From Duganella sp. (GTDB taxonomy: Bacteria > Pseudomonadota > Gammaproteobacteria > Burkholderiales > Burkholderiaceae_D), in the NCBI GenBank assembly GCA_026225475.1, contig JAMFSU010000006.1:1-59338 (forward strand): a stretch of 59,338 nt of DNA, read 5' to 3'. Shown here in pieces: positions 1-7,951 of the stretch; the stretch's first letter is position 1; each line of letters starts with the position of its first letter. Both the position numbers and the translations under genes were made by a program. Under the pieces are notes generated by a model. It did no database searches. It was not told the DNA's origin and saw only the letters and a program-made list of their open reading frames with translations.

Positions 1-2694
1 CAAGCGGCGGTGACGCAAACCGGTTCCGGCACCTTCATCAATGGTGTGGCCTGGAGTTCGACCGACAACCTGAGCGTGGACGACCAGCAAAAGGCCATCC
101 TCTACAACAACGCCATCGATTACGCGGTCGCCAATAACATCCAGTTGGGAACCGCGCTGACGTCGCAGCAGATCAGTTCGCTCGACAAGCCGATGCTGTG
201 GTACACCGAGCAGGCCGTGCCCGACCCGGCGTGTTCGTTTACCAGCACTGTCTGCGGCACGATCAACGCCCTGGTGCCGCAAGTCTATTTGCCGCCAAAC
301 TATGCCAGCGCGACCGCAGGCGGCGTGATCAGTGGCAACGACGTCGCCCTGAACTTCAGCGACAGCATCACCAACACCGGCATCATTCAGGCCACCAATC
401 TGGCGGTGCAGACAGCATCGCTGACCAATGAACAGCGCAGTGTTGATATCGGTACTGCGGCCTATAAGGTACAGGGCGGCTGGGTGGAATACACCGGCAC
501 GCAACTGCAACCGGGCGGCTTCATGTCTGCCGTCAATCTCGATGTGCAGGCTGACCGCATCACCTCGATTGGGAATGCCTTCCAGGTGCTCAACACCGAT
601 GGCACACCCGACGCCGCAGGAACGGCCGCGCTGTTGACTTCCTTGCGCGATCAGTTGGGCAGTGATTTTACGGAGATCACGCCTAGCGACAATATCAAGA
701 CGAATTTTATTAAGGATACGAGCGGGCCGGGGGCGTTTGCCACAGTCATTGCCATCGTGATTGCCATTGCGCTGGCGGTGGTGACAGCAGGCGCTGGTTT
801 AGCACTGGTTGGCGCGGTCACAGGCACAACCGTGGCTGCTGGCTCGGTTGCAGCGGTTGTGGCCGCAGGGATACAGGCGGCTATCGTTGGAACGCTTTCC
901 AGCATCGCGACGCAAGTTATTACTACTGGCAGTCTTGATATTGGTCAGGCACTTAAGTCGGGCGCAGTCTCGGGTGTAATCGGCGGTGCTACTGCTGGAG
1001 TGTTAGGGAATGCGCCAGGTAGCGCAAGCACGGCAGCCGCCGGTGATGGTGCCGGCACAGTGACCTCAGGTGTCGGCGGTGCAACGCCTGTGAGCTCCGG
1101 AAGTTGGGCGGCAGCCATGGCAGACAAGGGGCAATTTGCCATCAATACCGCAGTGCGTAGTGGAATTAGCGCGGCAGTGAATTCGGCGGTGTATGGCGGT
1201 AGCTTCGGAACGGCTTTTTTGAACGGCGCGGTGAGTGATCTTGCGGCAGTAGGTGCCAATGGCATTGGTGTCTCGACGGATGCCTACACCGTACAAAACG
1301 TCCTTGGCCATGCGCTATTGGGTTGTGCGGCAGCCAGCTTGAGCGGTAGTGACTGCGCTGGTGGTGCCATTGGTGGGGCGAGTAGTGCATTGGTTTCTCC
1401 GCTGGTTCGGGATGGCTTGTACGACGGAACGCAAACTGTTAATACGGTCGATAACGGCGATGGTACAAAAGCCGTCGTCACTTCTTACAGCAATCAGACT
1501 TATAACGCAGCCATAGATGCCTTGGCCGCGATAACCGGTGGCGGGCTGGCGTCCATGTTGGGGGCGAATGCAGCTGCTGCGAGTAATGCGGCAGTGAATG
1601 AGGCGATGAATAATGCGCTTCATACAGAATATCAATTTGGACCCGCAGATTCTGAGGATAAAACAGCAGGACAAGCGGCTGGCAGTAGTGCTGAAGATAA
1701 GATTGTCGGTCAATACGCAAATCTGTTTGGCAACGGTGAGGGTACAACCACCGATAGTGCTTCAACGACAGCTACTACCCAGAGTGGCAGTAGCATACGA
1801 GAAAATCAGACCACTAGCGAAACGGCGGCGACCGGTGATGCGTCTTCGGCACTCACGGCGCAAGTCAGTAGAGCAGCAGACCAGATATATTATCTTAGCG
1901 AGGGTAGCTTCCAAACGATTGCCGGATTGGCATTTAACACTTTTGCAGGGACATTTGGTGTTGCGGGAGGTGCGGCAGGTGGAATAATTTCGAGTGTCCT
2001 CGACGGCACCTACGGTACGCAACAGGGTGTGCAGCAAGCAGCGCAGAGTGCATTTGATACGGCTAGTCTGTACACATATTCGCCAAGCAACCCTTGGGCG
2101 CAATCTAATTTGGCGGGAATTAGTGGTACTTTGGCGGACATCGCTGGGCCGCTCATGTCGATACAACCGCTTTTGGGGGAGTATGCGGCTTATTTGAGAG
2201 CGACAGCTGTTGGAGAGGGGGTGTCCGTTGGCGAAGCAGAGGGGGCATCACTTAACTATGGTAACCAAATCAGTGGTTACGGCAGTACAACGCTAACTGA
2301 CGTTAATGGGAATCCAATACCGACGGGAGTCCCGGCGACGGCAACGGGTGGGGCAGATAGCGCAGCAGCGGCAACAGCCTTAACAGATATCAAGGTAATA
2401 GGTCGATTGCCAGATACAGCCATTGCGCAAAGTTGGTCGGGACATGATGTATTGAATATCCCAGATTGGACACTGGCGAAAAACATGGAGTGGGTAGATT
2501 CAGGAATAACGAATCAACAGTTGTTTTATATGGGATCGCCGACCACTGGTAATTTAGTTCAAACTACTGGTCGTTATGCTGGACAGCCAACAGTGACCGC
2601 TTTGGAAATTCAACGTTTAGAGAATGCTGGCTATGTGAGAATTGGTGATTACTACGTTCCTCCGTCTAAAGTTGCAAATTTCAAGGCACCGTAA
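1..2694 (+). CDS. CdiA/FhaB-type contact-dependent inhibition exoprotein, C-terminal part (5' truncated by window)
   Basis: The reading frame is already open at base 1, so this is the tail of a much larger two-partner-secreted exoprotein. About 897 codons are visible. The first ~230 residues look like the end of a filamentous repeat region. A hydrophobic Ala/Gly/Val-rich stretch (about residues 245-340) and the following region with motifs such as YGGSFG, LLGCAAAS and GGGLAS resemble the DUF637 pretoxin region of CdiA/FhaB proteins. The last ~100 residues, starting near VIGRLPDTAIAQ and containing GHDVLNIPDW and AGYVRIGDYYVPP, form a separate module that is the presumed toxin. I recall similar tails in other polymorphic toxins but cannot name an activity. 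G+C falls towards the 3' end, as is usual for exchangeable toxin tips. A candidate immunity gene starts 5 bases after the stop. The CDI family is sure; the toxin activity is unknown. Confidence 0.85.
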   Translation, partial: QAAVTQTGSGTFINGVAWSSTDNLSVDDQQKAILYNNAIDYAVANNIQLGTALTSQQISSLDKPMLWYTEQAVPDPACSFTSTVCGTINALVPQVYLPPNYASATAGGVISGNDVALNFSDSITNTGIIQATNLAVQTASLTNEQRSVDIGTAAYKVQGGWVEYTGTQLQPGGFMSAVNLDVQADRITSIGNAFQVLNTDGTPDAAGTAALLTSLRDQLGSDFTEITPSDNIKTNFIKDTSGPGAFATVIAIVIAIALAVVTAGAGLALVGAVTGTTVAAGSVAAVVAAGIQAAIVGTLSSIATQVITTGSLDIGQALKSGAVSGVIGGATAGVLGNAPGSASTAAAGDGAGTVTSGVGGATPVSSGSWAAAMADKGQFAINTAVRSGISAAVNSAVYGGSFGTAFLNGAVSDLAAVGANGIGVSTDAYTVQNVLGHALLGCAAASLSGSDCAGGAIGGASSALVSPLVRDGLYDGTQTVNTVDNGDGTKAVVTSYSNQTYNAAIDALAAITGGGLASMLGANAAAASNAAVNEAMNNALHTEYQFGPADSEDKTAGQAAGSSAEDKIVGQYANLFGNGEGTTTDSASTTATTQSGSSIRENQTTSETAATGDASSALTAQVSRAADQIYYLSEGSFQTIAGLAFNTFAGTFGVAGGAAGGIISSVLDGTYGTQQGVQQAAQSAFDTASLYTYSPSNPWAQSNLAGISGTLADIAGPLMSIQPLLGEYAAYLRATAVGEGVSVGEAEGASLNYGNQISGYGSTTLTDVNGNPIPTGVPATATGGADSAAAATALTDIKVIGRLPDTAIAQSWSGHDVLNIPDWTLAKNMEWVDSGITNQQLFYMGSPTTGNLVQTTGRYAGQPTVTALEIQRLENAGYVRIGDYYVPPSKVANFKAP

Positions 2695-2699
2695 ATACG

Positions 2700-3194
2700 A
2701 TGAATTCTCTGAATTTGGAAAAAATATTAAAGATGTCTGACAGAGCAGCAGCATTTATTGAACTTATCAGTTTGTATTTTGATGGGGGCGATGAAATGCG
2801 ACAATACATCGTAAGCAATTGGGATTTTGGCGTGAGTTGGGAGTTGCCCAATCAAGCGCGGCTTACCTGCAAAAATAATGAACGATGGTCATGCCAACAG
2901 CGCATAGAAGCGTCTTTAGCTTACTCAGCAATAGCGGTTAACTATATAGCTGACGTTCGAGAAGAATTAATTGCTCTTGCAGTGATATATCAAAGTTGTA
3001 TTTTTGCTTCTTTAGAACCCGATAATATTTTTAAGAAAGTAGCCAAAGTATCTGTTCCGAGTATCAGCGCAATGCTTATAAATTTTATTGATAGAAAAGA
3101 AGAAGATAAGAGCCTTGCTGCTTTTTTTCTTTCGGCAGAAAAAAATAATGAAGGAGAGATAGAAATTAGGCCCGCTTGGGATGTAAAAAGATAA
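2700..3194 (+). CDS. Candidate CDI immunity protein (CdiI) for the upstream toxin
   Basis: This encodes a 164-residue protein starting at an ATG only 5 bases after the exoprotein stop codon, which is the standard place for a cdiI immunity gene. It is A+T-rich, acidic and mostly predicted helical. It has no signal peptide and no clear membrane segment, so it should be cytoplasmic. I do not recognise a family. The assignment rests on position, size and composition: CDI immunity proteins are small, highly variable and encoded immediately after their cognate CdiA-CT. It is translationally close enough to be in the same transcript as the exoprotein gene. The next module begins 1-19 bases after its stop. 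Confidence 0.6.
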   Translation: MNSLNLEKILKMSDRAAAFIELISLYFDGGDEMRQYIVSNWDFGVSWELPNQARLTCKNNERWSCQQRIEASLAYSAIAVNYIADVREELIALAVIYQSCIFASLEPDNIFKKVAKVSVPSISAMLINFIDRKEEDKSLAAFFLSAEKNNEGEIEIRPAWDVKR

Positions 3195-3212
3195 TTTATT
3201 GGGGCAAATGGA

Positions 3213-3644
3213 GTGGCCTCAGCGGAGCAGACTCTCCCCATTAAACAAGGCTCACTGACAGGTGATCCTGCCATTCCTCCAGTAAACGCAAGTTCCGATA
3301 TGGTCAGAGCTTTTGCGAGACAAAATGAGTCAGCTCAGGCACTTGCCAACAACGGTTTAAATGTTCAACAACTCGTTGAAACAGGTGTTCCTGGTGGGAA
3401 TCCTGATCTTATGATAAATGGGGCACTAGCAGATGTTTATGCGCCAACGTCAACAAGTGCAATAAGCGTCGTGAAAACGATTGGTTATAAAGTTCAGCAA
3501 CAGGCACCTAATATCGTGATAAATCTTAATGACTCAGTATTGACACCAACGCAGATTATTAATCAGTTGGTGTCTAACCCGGTTTCTGGGTTAAACAGCA
3601 TTTATTTCATTAAAAATGGTGTGACCACTGTTGTGAGGTTCTAG
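3213..3644 (+). CDS. Orphan CdiA C-terminal toxin module (CdiA_C tRNA-nuclease-like)
   Basis: This encodes 143 residues from a GTG, but the same frame is open upstream to base 3195 with no ATG, as expected of a displaced toxin tail rather than a free-standing gene. Residues ~30-143 carry the pattern RQNESAQALANNG, then GGNPDLMINGALADVYAPTS, then NIVINLNDS and a final IYFIKNGV segment. This is the signature I associate with the CdiA C-terminal tRNA nuclease family: N-E-S-A, N-P-D near an acidic/YAPTS motif, and a beta-strand core. It lacks the transport part of CdiA, so by itself it would not be delivered. It could be transferred onto the main CdiA by recombination. Its immunity gene follows after 2 bases. 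Family assignment is from memory of motifs; whether it is translated is uncertain. Confidence 0.65.
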   Translation: MASAEQTLPIKQGSLTGDPAIPPVNASSDMVRAFARQNESAQALANNGLNVQQLVETGVPGGNPDLMINGALADVYAPTSTSAISVVKTIGYKVQQQAPNIVINLNDSVLTPTQIINQLVSNPVSGLNSIYFIKNGVTTVVRF

Positions 3645-3646
3645 AA

Positions 3647-4045
3647 ATGTCAATCGAAATAACATTGGAAGCAGATGCACGTTTGAAGCGAACTGATGTA
3701 ATAGCTGCACTAGAAGCGTGTGGGGTAGATGAAGTTAAGGAAAATGAAAAGAATCTTACCGCTAGTTTTAGTTTGTCTAAGATGTCTTTCTTTTTTTCTG
3801 AAGATATGGAAATGACGCCCCCATTAACTGAAGGAATGGAGGAGAGAAAATGGATTATTGGGGCAAGAATAGTGTTTAGATATTACGTGAAGAATTTCGA
3901 TGAATGTGAACTGGATTTGCAAAAATTCATTCAAAAACTGGCTGAATTAAGCGAAGCGTTTTTCGTCGTGGCGTTTCAATATGAAGGTATACGAGCGATT
4001 CGAGATCAAAATGGATTAGAGTTTTTCAATAGTCGGGGCAAATAG
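3647..4045 (+). CDS. Candidate immunity protein paired with the orphan CdiA-CT
   Basis: This encodes a 132-residue protein with an ATG two bases after the orphan toxin stop. Small size, acidic and aromatic-rich composition, lack of signal peptide and position directly after a CdiA-CT module all fit a CdiI immunity protein. The C-terminal half (from about residue 60) reads as a mixed alpha/beta domain with segments such as RIVFRYYVKNFDE and AFFVVAFQYEG. I do not recognise the family by name. The last codons overlap the GGGGCAAAT junction where a third CdiA-CT fragment starts in another frame. Retention of an immunity gene for an orphan toxin would protect against siblings carrying that toxin. 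Confidence 0.6.
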   Translation: MSIEITLEADARLKRTDVIAALEACGVDEVKENEKNLTASFSLSKMSFFFSEDMEMTPPLTEGMEERKWIIGARIVFRYYVKNFDECELDLQKFIQKLAELSEAFFVVAFQYEGIRAIRDQNGLEFFNSRGK

Positions 4046-4319
4046 CGCAGGAGTTGTTACATCAGAAGGTACAGCGAATGCTACTAGTGGATTGAAGTTA
4101 AGTAAATCACTCGCAAGTGATCAACAGCTATCGGAACTGGCATCTGGAGGTGGTTCTGTAATGGCTGGCAATGGCTCGTATCCATTGATGTCGTTGCATC
4201 AGCGTCGTATCAGATGCGCGATTGGAAAGCAAAGCGGCACGCCCGACAATGGAAAAATAAATAGCTGCATGACACGGCTAGCCCGCTTGTTCTTTATTGG
4301 CTTGCACGATCCTCGTTAG
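4032..4319 (+). pseudogene. Remnant of a third CdiA pretoxin/toxin tail
   Basis: A frame with no start at its left end reads VGANSAGVV, then TSGLKLSKSLASDQQLSELASGGGSVMAGNGSYP. This matches the kind of sequence found near the C-terminus of CdiA/FhaB proteins, just ahead of the variable toxin domain. Resemblance stops at about 4185; the remaining codons to the stop at 4319 look random, so the toxin itself is gone. The entry point, GGGGCAAAT at 4036-4044, is also present at 3201-3209 at the start of the orphan module. This suggests that both were inserted by recombination within the same pretoxin segment. No immunity gene follows. Confidence 0.55.
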
Positions 4320-4333
4320 CGATCCGTGCAAGC
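4300..4333. repeat. Inverted repeat closing the CDI region
   Basis: GCTTGCACG (4300-4308) is perfectly repeated in inverse at 4325-4333, with a short inner ATC/GAT match. There is no T-run, so it is only a weak candidate for a transcription terminator of the CDI locus. Confidence 0.4.
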
Positions 4334-4347
4334 ACTGATGTTACTCG

Positions 4348-4683
4348 TTACTCTTCAGCGGATTTATTAAAGTCAGCAATGCAATCTTCCGAAGCACGGC
4401 ACAGCAGTGTCGTGGCCGCCATCGACAGGCGCATTAAATTGGCAGCATCTGTCTTGCCAATCGATGGTGCAGATTCTTGCCCCGGATCAGCGTCGATGTT
4501 TATCTCACGCGCCAATTCGCTGGCATAGATGATTTGCAGGCAGCTACTGACGCCCGCGGCAATATCGTGGGTGAGCTCGATAAATCCGGCTAAAGCACGA
4601 TCCTTGTTAGGCGCGTGTATCCAGCGGAAATCTTGGTGGGAAGGTGGGATGGAATTTTGATCAGGCGTGTTGGTACTGGGCAT
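4348..4683 (-). CDS. Hypothetical protein, ~111 residues
   Basis: I chose the ATG at 4683 because GGAGG lies five bases before it; a longer frame extends to 4773 but without a ribosome binding site. The product begins MPSTNTPDQNSIPPSHQDF and has a hydrophilic N-terminus. The helical C-terminal part contains an Ala-rich stretch (NLMRLSMAATTLLCRASEDC). There is no signal peptide, no transmembrane segment and no family that I recognise. It could be a regulator-like helical protein of the kind found scattered in proteobacterial genomes, but no function can be given. It lies between the CDI remnant and the tRNA-Met terminator and is the most downstream gene on the minus strand here. Confidence 0.6.
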   Translation of the reverse strand: MPSTNTPDQNSIPPSHQDFRWIHAPNKDRALAGFIELTHDIAAGVSSCLQIIYASELAREINIDADPGQESAPSIGKTDAANLMRLSMAATTLLCRASEDCIADFNKSAEE

Positions 4684-4845
4684 TGAGCCTCCGTATGCAA
4701 TGGTTAAACCGTATGCAATCGAGCTCTCATACTCGGTTCCCTTTTTTGAGAACTTGCAAAGTATCAACTTCAAGAAGTCTGTACGTCAAGAAAATTGTTC
4801 TTTGGCACGGTTTTTATCAATTCGGCGCACCCGAAAAAACGGCAA

Positions 4846-4880
4846 CAAAAAAGCCGCTGACCCTTTCGGATCAACGGCTT
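4846..4880 (-). terminator. Intrinsic terminator of tRNA-Met
   Basis: On the minus strand, AAGCCGTTGATCC pairs with GGGTCAGCGGCTT around a GAAA-type loop and is followed by a T-run. It lies 10 bases after the 3' end of the tRNA-Met gene. Confidence 0.8.
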
Positions 4881-4889
4881 ATGTGTCTT

Positions 4890-4966
4890 TGGTGGTGATA
4901 GGTGGATTTGAACCACCGACCCCAGCATTATGAGTGCTGTGCTCTAACCAACTGAGCTATATCACC
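4890..4966 (-). tRNA. tRNA-Met(CAU), elongator type
   Basis: A full cloverleaf is visible on the minus strand: acceptor stem GGTGATA/TATCACC, D arm GCTCAGTTGGTTAGAGC, anticodon loop CTCATAA (anticodon CAU), T arm GGTGG-TTCAAAT-CCACC and an encoded CCA end. The TTGGTTAGAGCA and ACTCATAAT features resemble the E. coli elongator tRNA-Met. The tRNA-Ile2 gene in this window (58161) has a different acceptor stem, so this copy is called Met. It has its own promoter and terminator. Confidence 0.92.
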
Positions 4967-4981
4967 AAAAGCAAGCCCGCA

Positions 4982-5010
4982 ATTATGCTGTCGCCGGGAG
5001 TTTTTGTCAA
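4982..5010 (-). promoter_or_regulatory. Sigma-70 promoter of tRNA-Met
   Basis: On the minus strand, TTGACA (5010-5005), a 17-base spacer and CATAAT (4987-4982) form a near-consensus promoter. Transcription would start about 10 bases upstream of the mature tRNA 5' end. Confidence 0.75.
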
Positions 5011-5056
5011 TAACAATTATGTGGTAGTGGTGCCTTGGTCAATCGGCCCGCCAAAG

Positions 5057-6010
5057 TCATCCGGCGCCAGCTACTGCCAATGCCTCACGAACCTGCGCCA
5101 GCACGCGCTGCGTCGCATCGGCCGCATTGCAATCGATGACGATTCGTTCTGGCATCGCGCGCAACCAGGTGATTTGCCGTTTTGCTAATTGCCTGGTGGC
5201 AATGATGCCGCGTTCGCGCATTTCGGCGTAGTCATACGCGCCGTCGAGGTATTCCCAGGCTTGGCGATAGCCGACACAACGCATCGACGGCAGGCCCAGG
5301 TGCAGGTCGCCGCGCGCGCGCAACTGGCGTACTTCATTGAGCAGCGCGTCACCATCGAGCATTTGGTCGAAGCGCAGTGCTATCCGTTGATGCAGCACGC
5401 TGCGTTCGGAGGGTTCCAGTGCCAATGGCAGCAGCGCGAAGGGCAAGTCCTCGGCTGGCTTTTGCGTCAGCAGTGCCGACATTGGCTGGCCGGTCAGTTC
5501 AATGATTTCCAGTGCGCGCTGAATGCGTTGACTGTCATTCGGTTTGAGTCGCGCAGCGGTGACGGGATCGAGCGTGGCCAGGCGCGCATGTTGCGCCGGT
5601 ACGCCGACACGTGCAGCTTCTTCGTCGAGTCGTGCACGCACGGCCGGATCGGCTTCGGGCAAGTCATCGAGGCCGTCACGCAAGACTTTGAAATACAGCA
5701 TGGTGCCGCCGACCAGTAACGGTAGTTTGCCGCGTGCACGAATATCCAGGGCCAGGCGGATCGCATCCTGGCGAAATTGCATGGCGGAATACGCTGCCGT
5801 CGGATCAAGAATGTCGATCAGGTGATGCGGCACGCTGGCCAGTTCGGCGGCGTTCGGTTTGGCGGTGCCGATGTCCATCTCGCGATAGATCAGCGCAGAA
5901 TCGACCGAAATGATTTCGCACGGAATGTGTCGCGCAATTTCCAGTGCTGCTGCGGTTTTGCCGGAAGCCGTCGGTCCCATGAGGGCAACCGCCAATGGTG
6001 CTGTCGTCAT
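5057..6010 (-). CDS. miaA: tRNA dimethylallyltransferase MiaA
   Basis: MiaA transfers a dimethylallyl group to N6 of adenosine 37 in tRNAs that read UNN codons (i6A synthesis) in the cytoplasm. The start chosen gives [19 protein letters not shown], placing the P-loop GPTASGKT at residues 12-19, as in the family. Other visible hallmarks are the [16 protein letters not shown] segment, the substrate-binding [10 protein letters not shown] motif, and RIQRALEI and [12 protein letters not shown]. The length of 317 residues is normal. The start lies two bases after the mutL stop, so mutL and miaA are translationally adjacent and surely co-transcribed. This matches the mutL-miaA order of many proteobacteria. 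A longer frame upstream overlaps mutL and is rejected. Confidence 0.97.
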   Translation of the reverse strand: MTTAPLAVALMGPTASGKTAAALEIARHIPCEIISVDSALIYREMDIGTAKPNAAELASVPHHLIDILDPTAAYSAMQFRQDAIRLALDIRARGKLPLLVGGTMLYFKVLRDGLDDLPEADPAVRARLDEEAARVGVPAQHARLATLDPVTAARLKPNDSQRIQRALEIIELTGQPMSALLTQKPAEDLPFALLPLALEPSERSVLHQRIALRFDQMLDGDALLNEVRQLRARGDLHLGLPSMRCVGYRQAWEYLDGAYDYAEMRERGIIATRQLAKRQITWLRAMPERIVIDCNAADATQRVLAQVREALAVAGAG

Positions 6011-6012
6011 GC

Positions 6013-7902
6013 TTATTGTCCGCGCAAGAACAGTTTGTCCATATCGGACAGCGCCAGCAGGCTCCAGGTTGGACGGCCGTGGTTGCACTGGTCGGCGCGT
6101 TCGGTGGCTTCCATTTGACGCAAGAGCGCATTCATTTCAGGAATCGTCAGGCTGCGATTGGCGCGCACGGCGGTGTGGCAGGCCAGCGTGCCAAGCAATT
6201 CGTTGCGTCGCTCCAGCAGCACGCGTGAGCCGCCGTATTCACGCACGTCGCGCAAGACATCACGTGCCAGCGTCTGGGCGTCGGCATTCTGGAGCAGGGC
6301 AGGAATGGCGCGCACCGCCAATGTGGTGGGTGACATGGCGGCAATGTCGAAACCGAGCGCACTGAGGGTTTCCTGGTGCTCCTCGGCGGTGCCGACTTCG
6401 ATAGCGTCGGCGTAGAAGGTCACGGGGATCAGCAGTGGCTGTACGTACATGCTGTTGTCGTCGAGCGCATTCTTCAGTTGTTCATACAGGATACGTTCAT
6501 GTGCCGCGTGCATGTCGACCACGACCAGGCCTTTGCTGTTTTGCGCCAGTACGTAGATGCCATGCAATTGCGCCAGCGCGAACCCGAGCGGGAAGTCATC
6601 GTCCGGCAATGTCTGCGTGCCGCTGGCAGGCAGGTTCGCCGCATTGGCCTGGAGCAGGGCTGCAGGTGGCGTACCAGCGCCAGTTTGTGCGTTCATGTCC
6701 AGACTGCTTTGTGTGCCGGGACGAAATAGCGCGCCATAGGCAGCCGTATCTTGCGCTACGCCGAAACTGCCACTGCCGCCGGCTTGAAAGTTGGGGCGCA
6801 GTGGTGCGCCAAACGCCGTCTGTTGCTGATCGCGCATCCACGGCATCGGACCGGCTGCCTGTGGTGCCGGTGCTGCGCCGAAAGAAGTGGCCGAGGTCGT
6901 TGCCAGCGCGCGGCTGACCGCATGAAAAACAAATTGATGCACGCTGCGGCTGTCGCGAAAGCGCACCTCGATCTTGGACGGATGGACGTTGACGTCAACC
7001 AGTGCCGGATCCAGATCGAGCGACAGCGCATAAGACGGATAGCGGTCGCCGTGCAACACATCCTGATAGGCGGCACGCACTGCGTGCACCAGCAGCTTGT
7101 CGCGTACGAAGCGGCCGTTGACATAAAAATATTGCGCATCGGCGCGCGCCTTGGAGGCGGTCGGTAAACCGACGAAACCATACAGGCGCAATGGCCCAGC
7201 GCTTTCATCGAGCGGCAGGCGGGCGGCGGCAAATTCATCACCGAGGATATGTGCGCTGCGCTTGGCGAATTCGCCGATGTTCCAATGGTCAACTGTCTTG
7301 CCATTGTGGCTCAGCGAAAAACTGACATCGGGCCGCGCCAGCGCAATGCGGCGCACGACTTCGGCGCAATGGCCGTATTCGGTCTGTTCCGACTTCAAAA
7401 ACTTGCGTCGTGCCGGCGTGTTGAAATACAAATCCTGGACATCGATGGTGGTGCCGGGGGCGCCCGAGGCAGGTGCCACGGTGCCTTCTTGCGAGCCGCT
7501 GATTTCCCAGGCGTGGGCAGCATCAGCGGTGCGGGTGGTCAGCGTCAGTTGTGCCACGGAGGCAATCGACGCGAGCGCTTCGCCACGGAATCCCAGCGTG
7601 CCGACGTTTTCGAGGTCGGTCAGTGATGCAATTTTTGAGGTGGCATGGCGTGCCAGCGCCAGTGGCATTTGCTCGGGCGGAATGCCGCGACCGTTGTCGG
7701 TGATGGCGATGCGTTTGACACCGCCTTGCTCTAGCCGCACGGTGATTTGTGTGGCACCGGCATCGAGGGCGTTTTCCAGTAATTCTTTGACAACGGCGGA
7801 AGGGCGTTCGATCACCTCGCCCGCCGCGATCTGGGAGATCAACTGGTCGGGCAGGGCTTGGATGGCACGATAAGGGCGGGGGGTGAGGTCGGGAGCGTTC
7901 AT
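6013..7902 (-). CDS. mutL: DNA mismatch repair protein MutL
   Basis: MutL couples mismatch recognition by MutS to strand incision and excision. The N-terminal GHKL ATPase is clear: [30 protein letters not shown], then DNGRGI and [10 protein letters not shown]. The C-terminal dimerisation domain carries [12 protein letters not shown], a close match to the D-x-H-A-x2-E-x4-E metal-binding endonuclease motif, and a CNHGRPT motif near the end. This predicts a nicking MutL of the kind found in bacteria that lack MutH, unlike E. coli MutL. The length of 629 residues is normal, with a variable Ala/Gly/Gln-rich linker around residues 345-430. It is followed directly by miaA; an MCP gene ends 49 bases upstream. 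Confidence 0.97.
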   Translation of the reverse strand: MNAPDLTPRPYRAIQALPDQLISQIAAGEVIERPSAVVKELLENALDAGATQITVRLEQGGVKRIAITDNGRGIPPEQMPLALARHATSKIASLTDLENVGTLGFRGEALASIASVAQLTLTTRTADAAHAWEISGSQEGTVAPASGAPGTTIDVQDLYFNTPARRKFLKSEQTEYGHCAEVVRRIALARPDVSFSLSHNGKTVDHWNIGEFAKRSAHILGDEFAAARLPLDESAGPLRLYGFVGLPTASKARADAQYFYVNGRFVRDKLLVHAVRAAYQDVLHGDRYPSYALSLDLDPALVDVNVHPSKIEVRFRDSRSVHQFVFHAVSRALATTSATSFGAAPAPQAAGPMPWMRDQQQTAFGAPLRPNFQAGGSGSFGVAQDTAAYGALFRPGTQSSLDMNAQTGAGTPPAALLQANAANLPASGTQTLPDDDFPLGFALAQLHGIYVLAQNSKGLVVVDMHAAHERILYEQLKNALDDNSMYVQPLLIPVTFYADAIEVGTAEEHQETLSALGFDIAAMSPTTLAVRAIPALLQNADAQTLARDVLRDVREYGGSRVLLERRNELLGTLACHTAVRANRSLTIPEMNALLRQMEATERADQCNHGRPTWSLLALSDMDKLFLRGQ

Positions 7903-7951
7903 GCCGCGATTATACCGTCAGCAGCCACTACCGGACCTCGGCGACGGCGCC

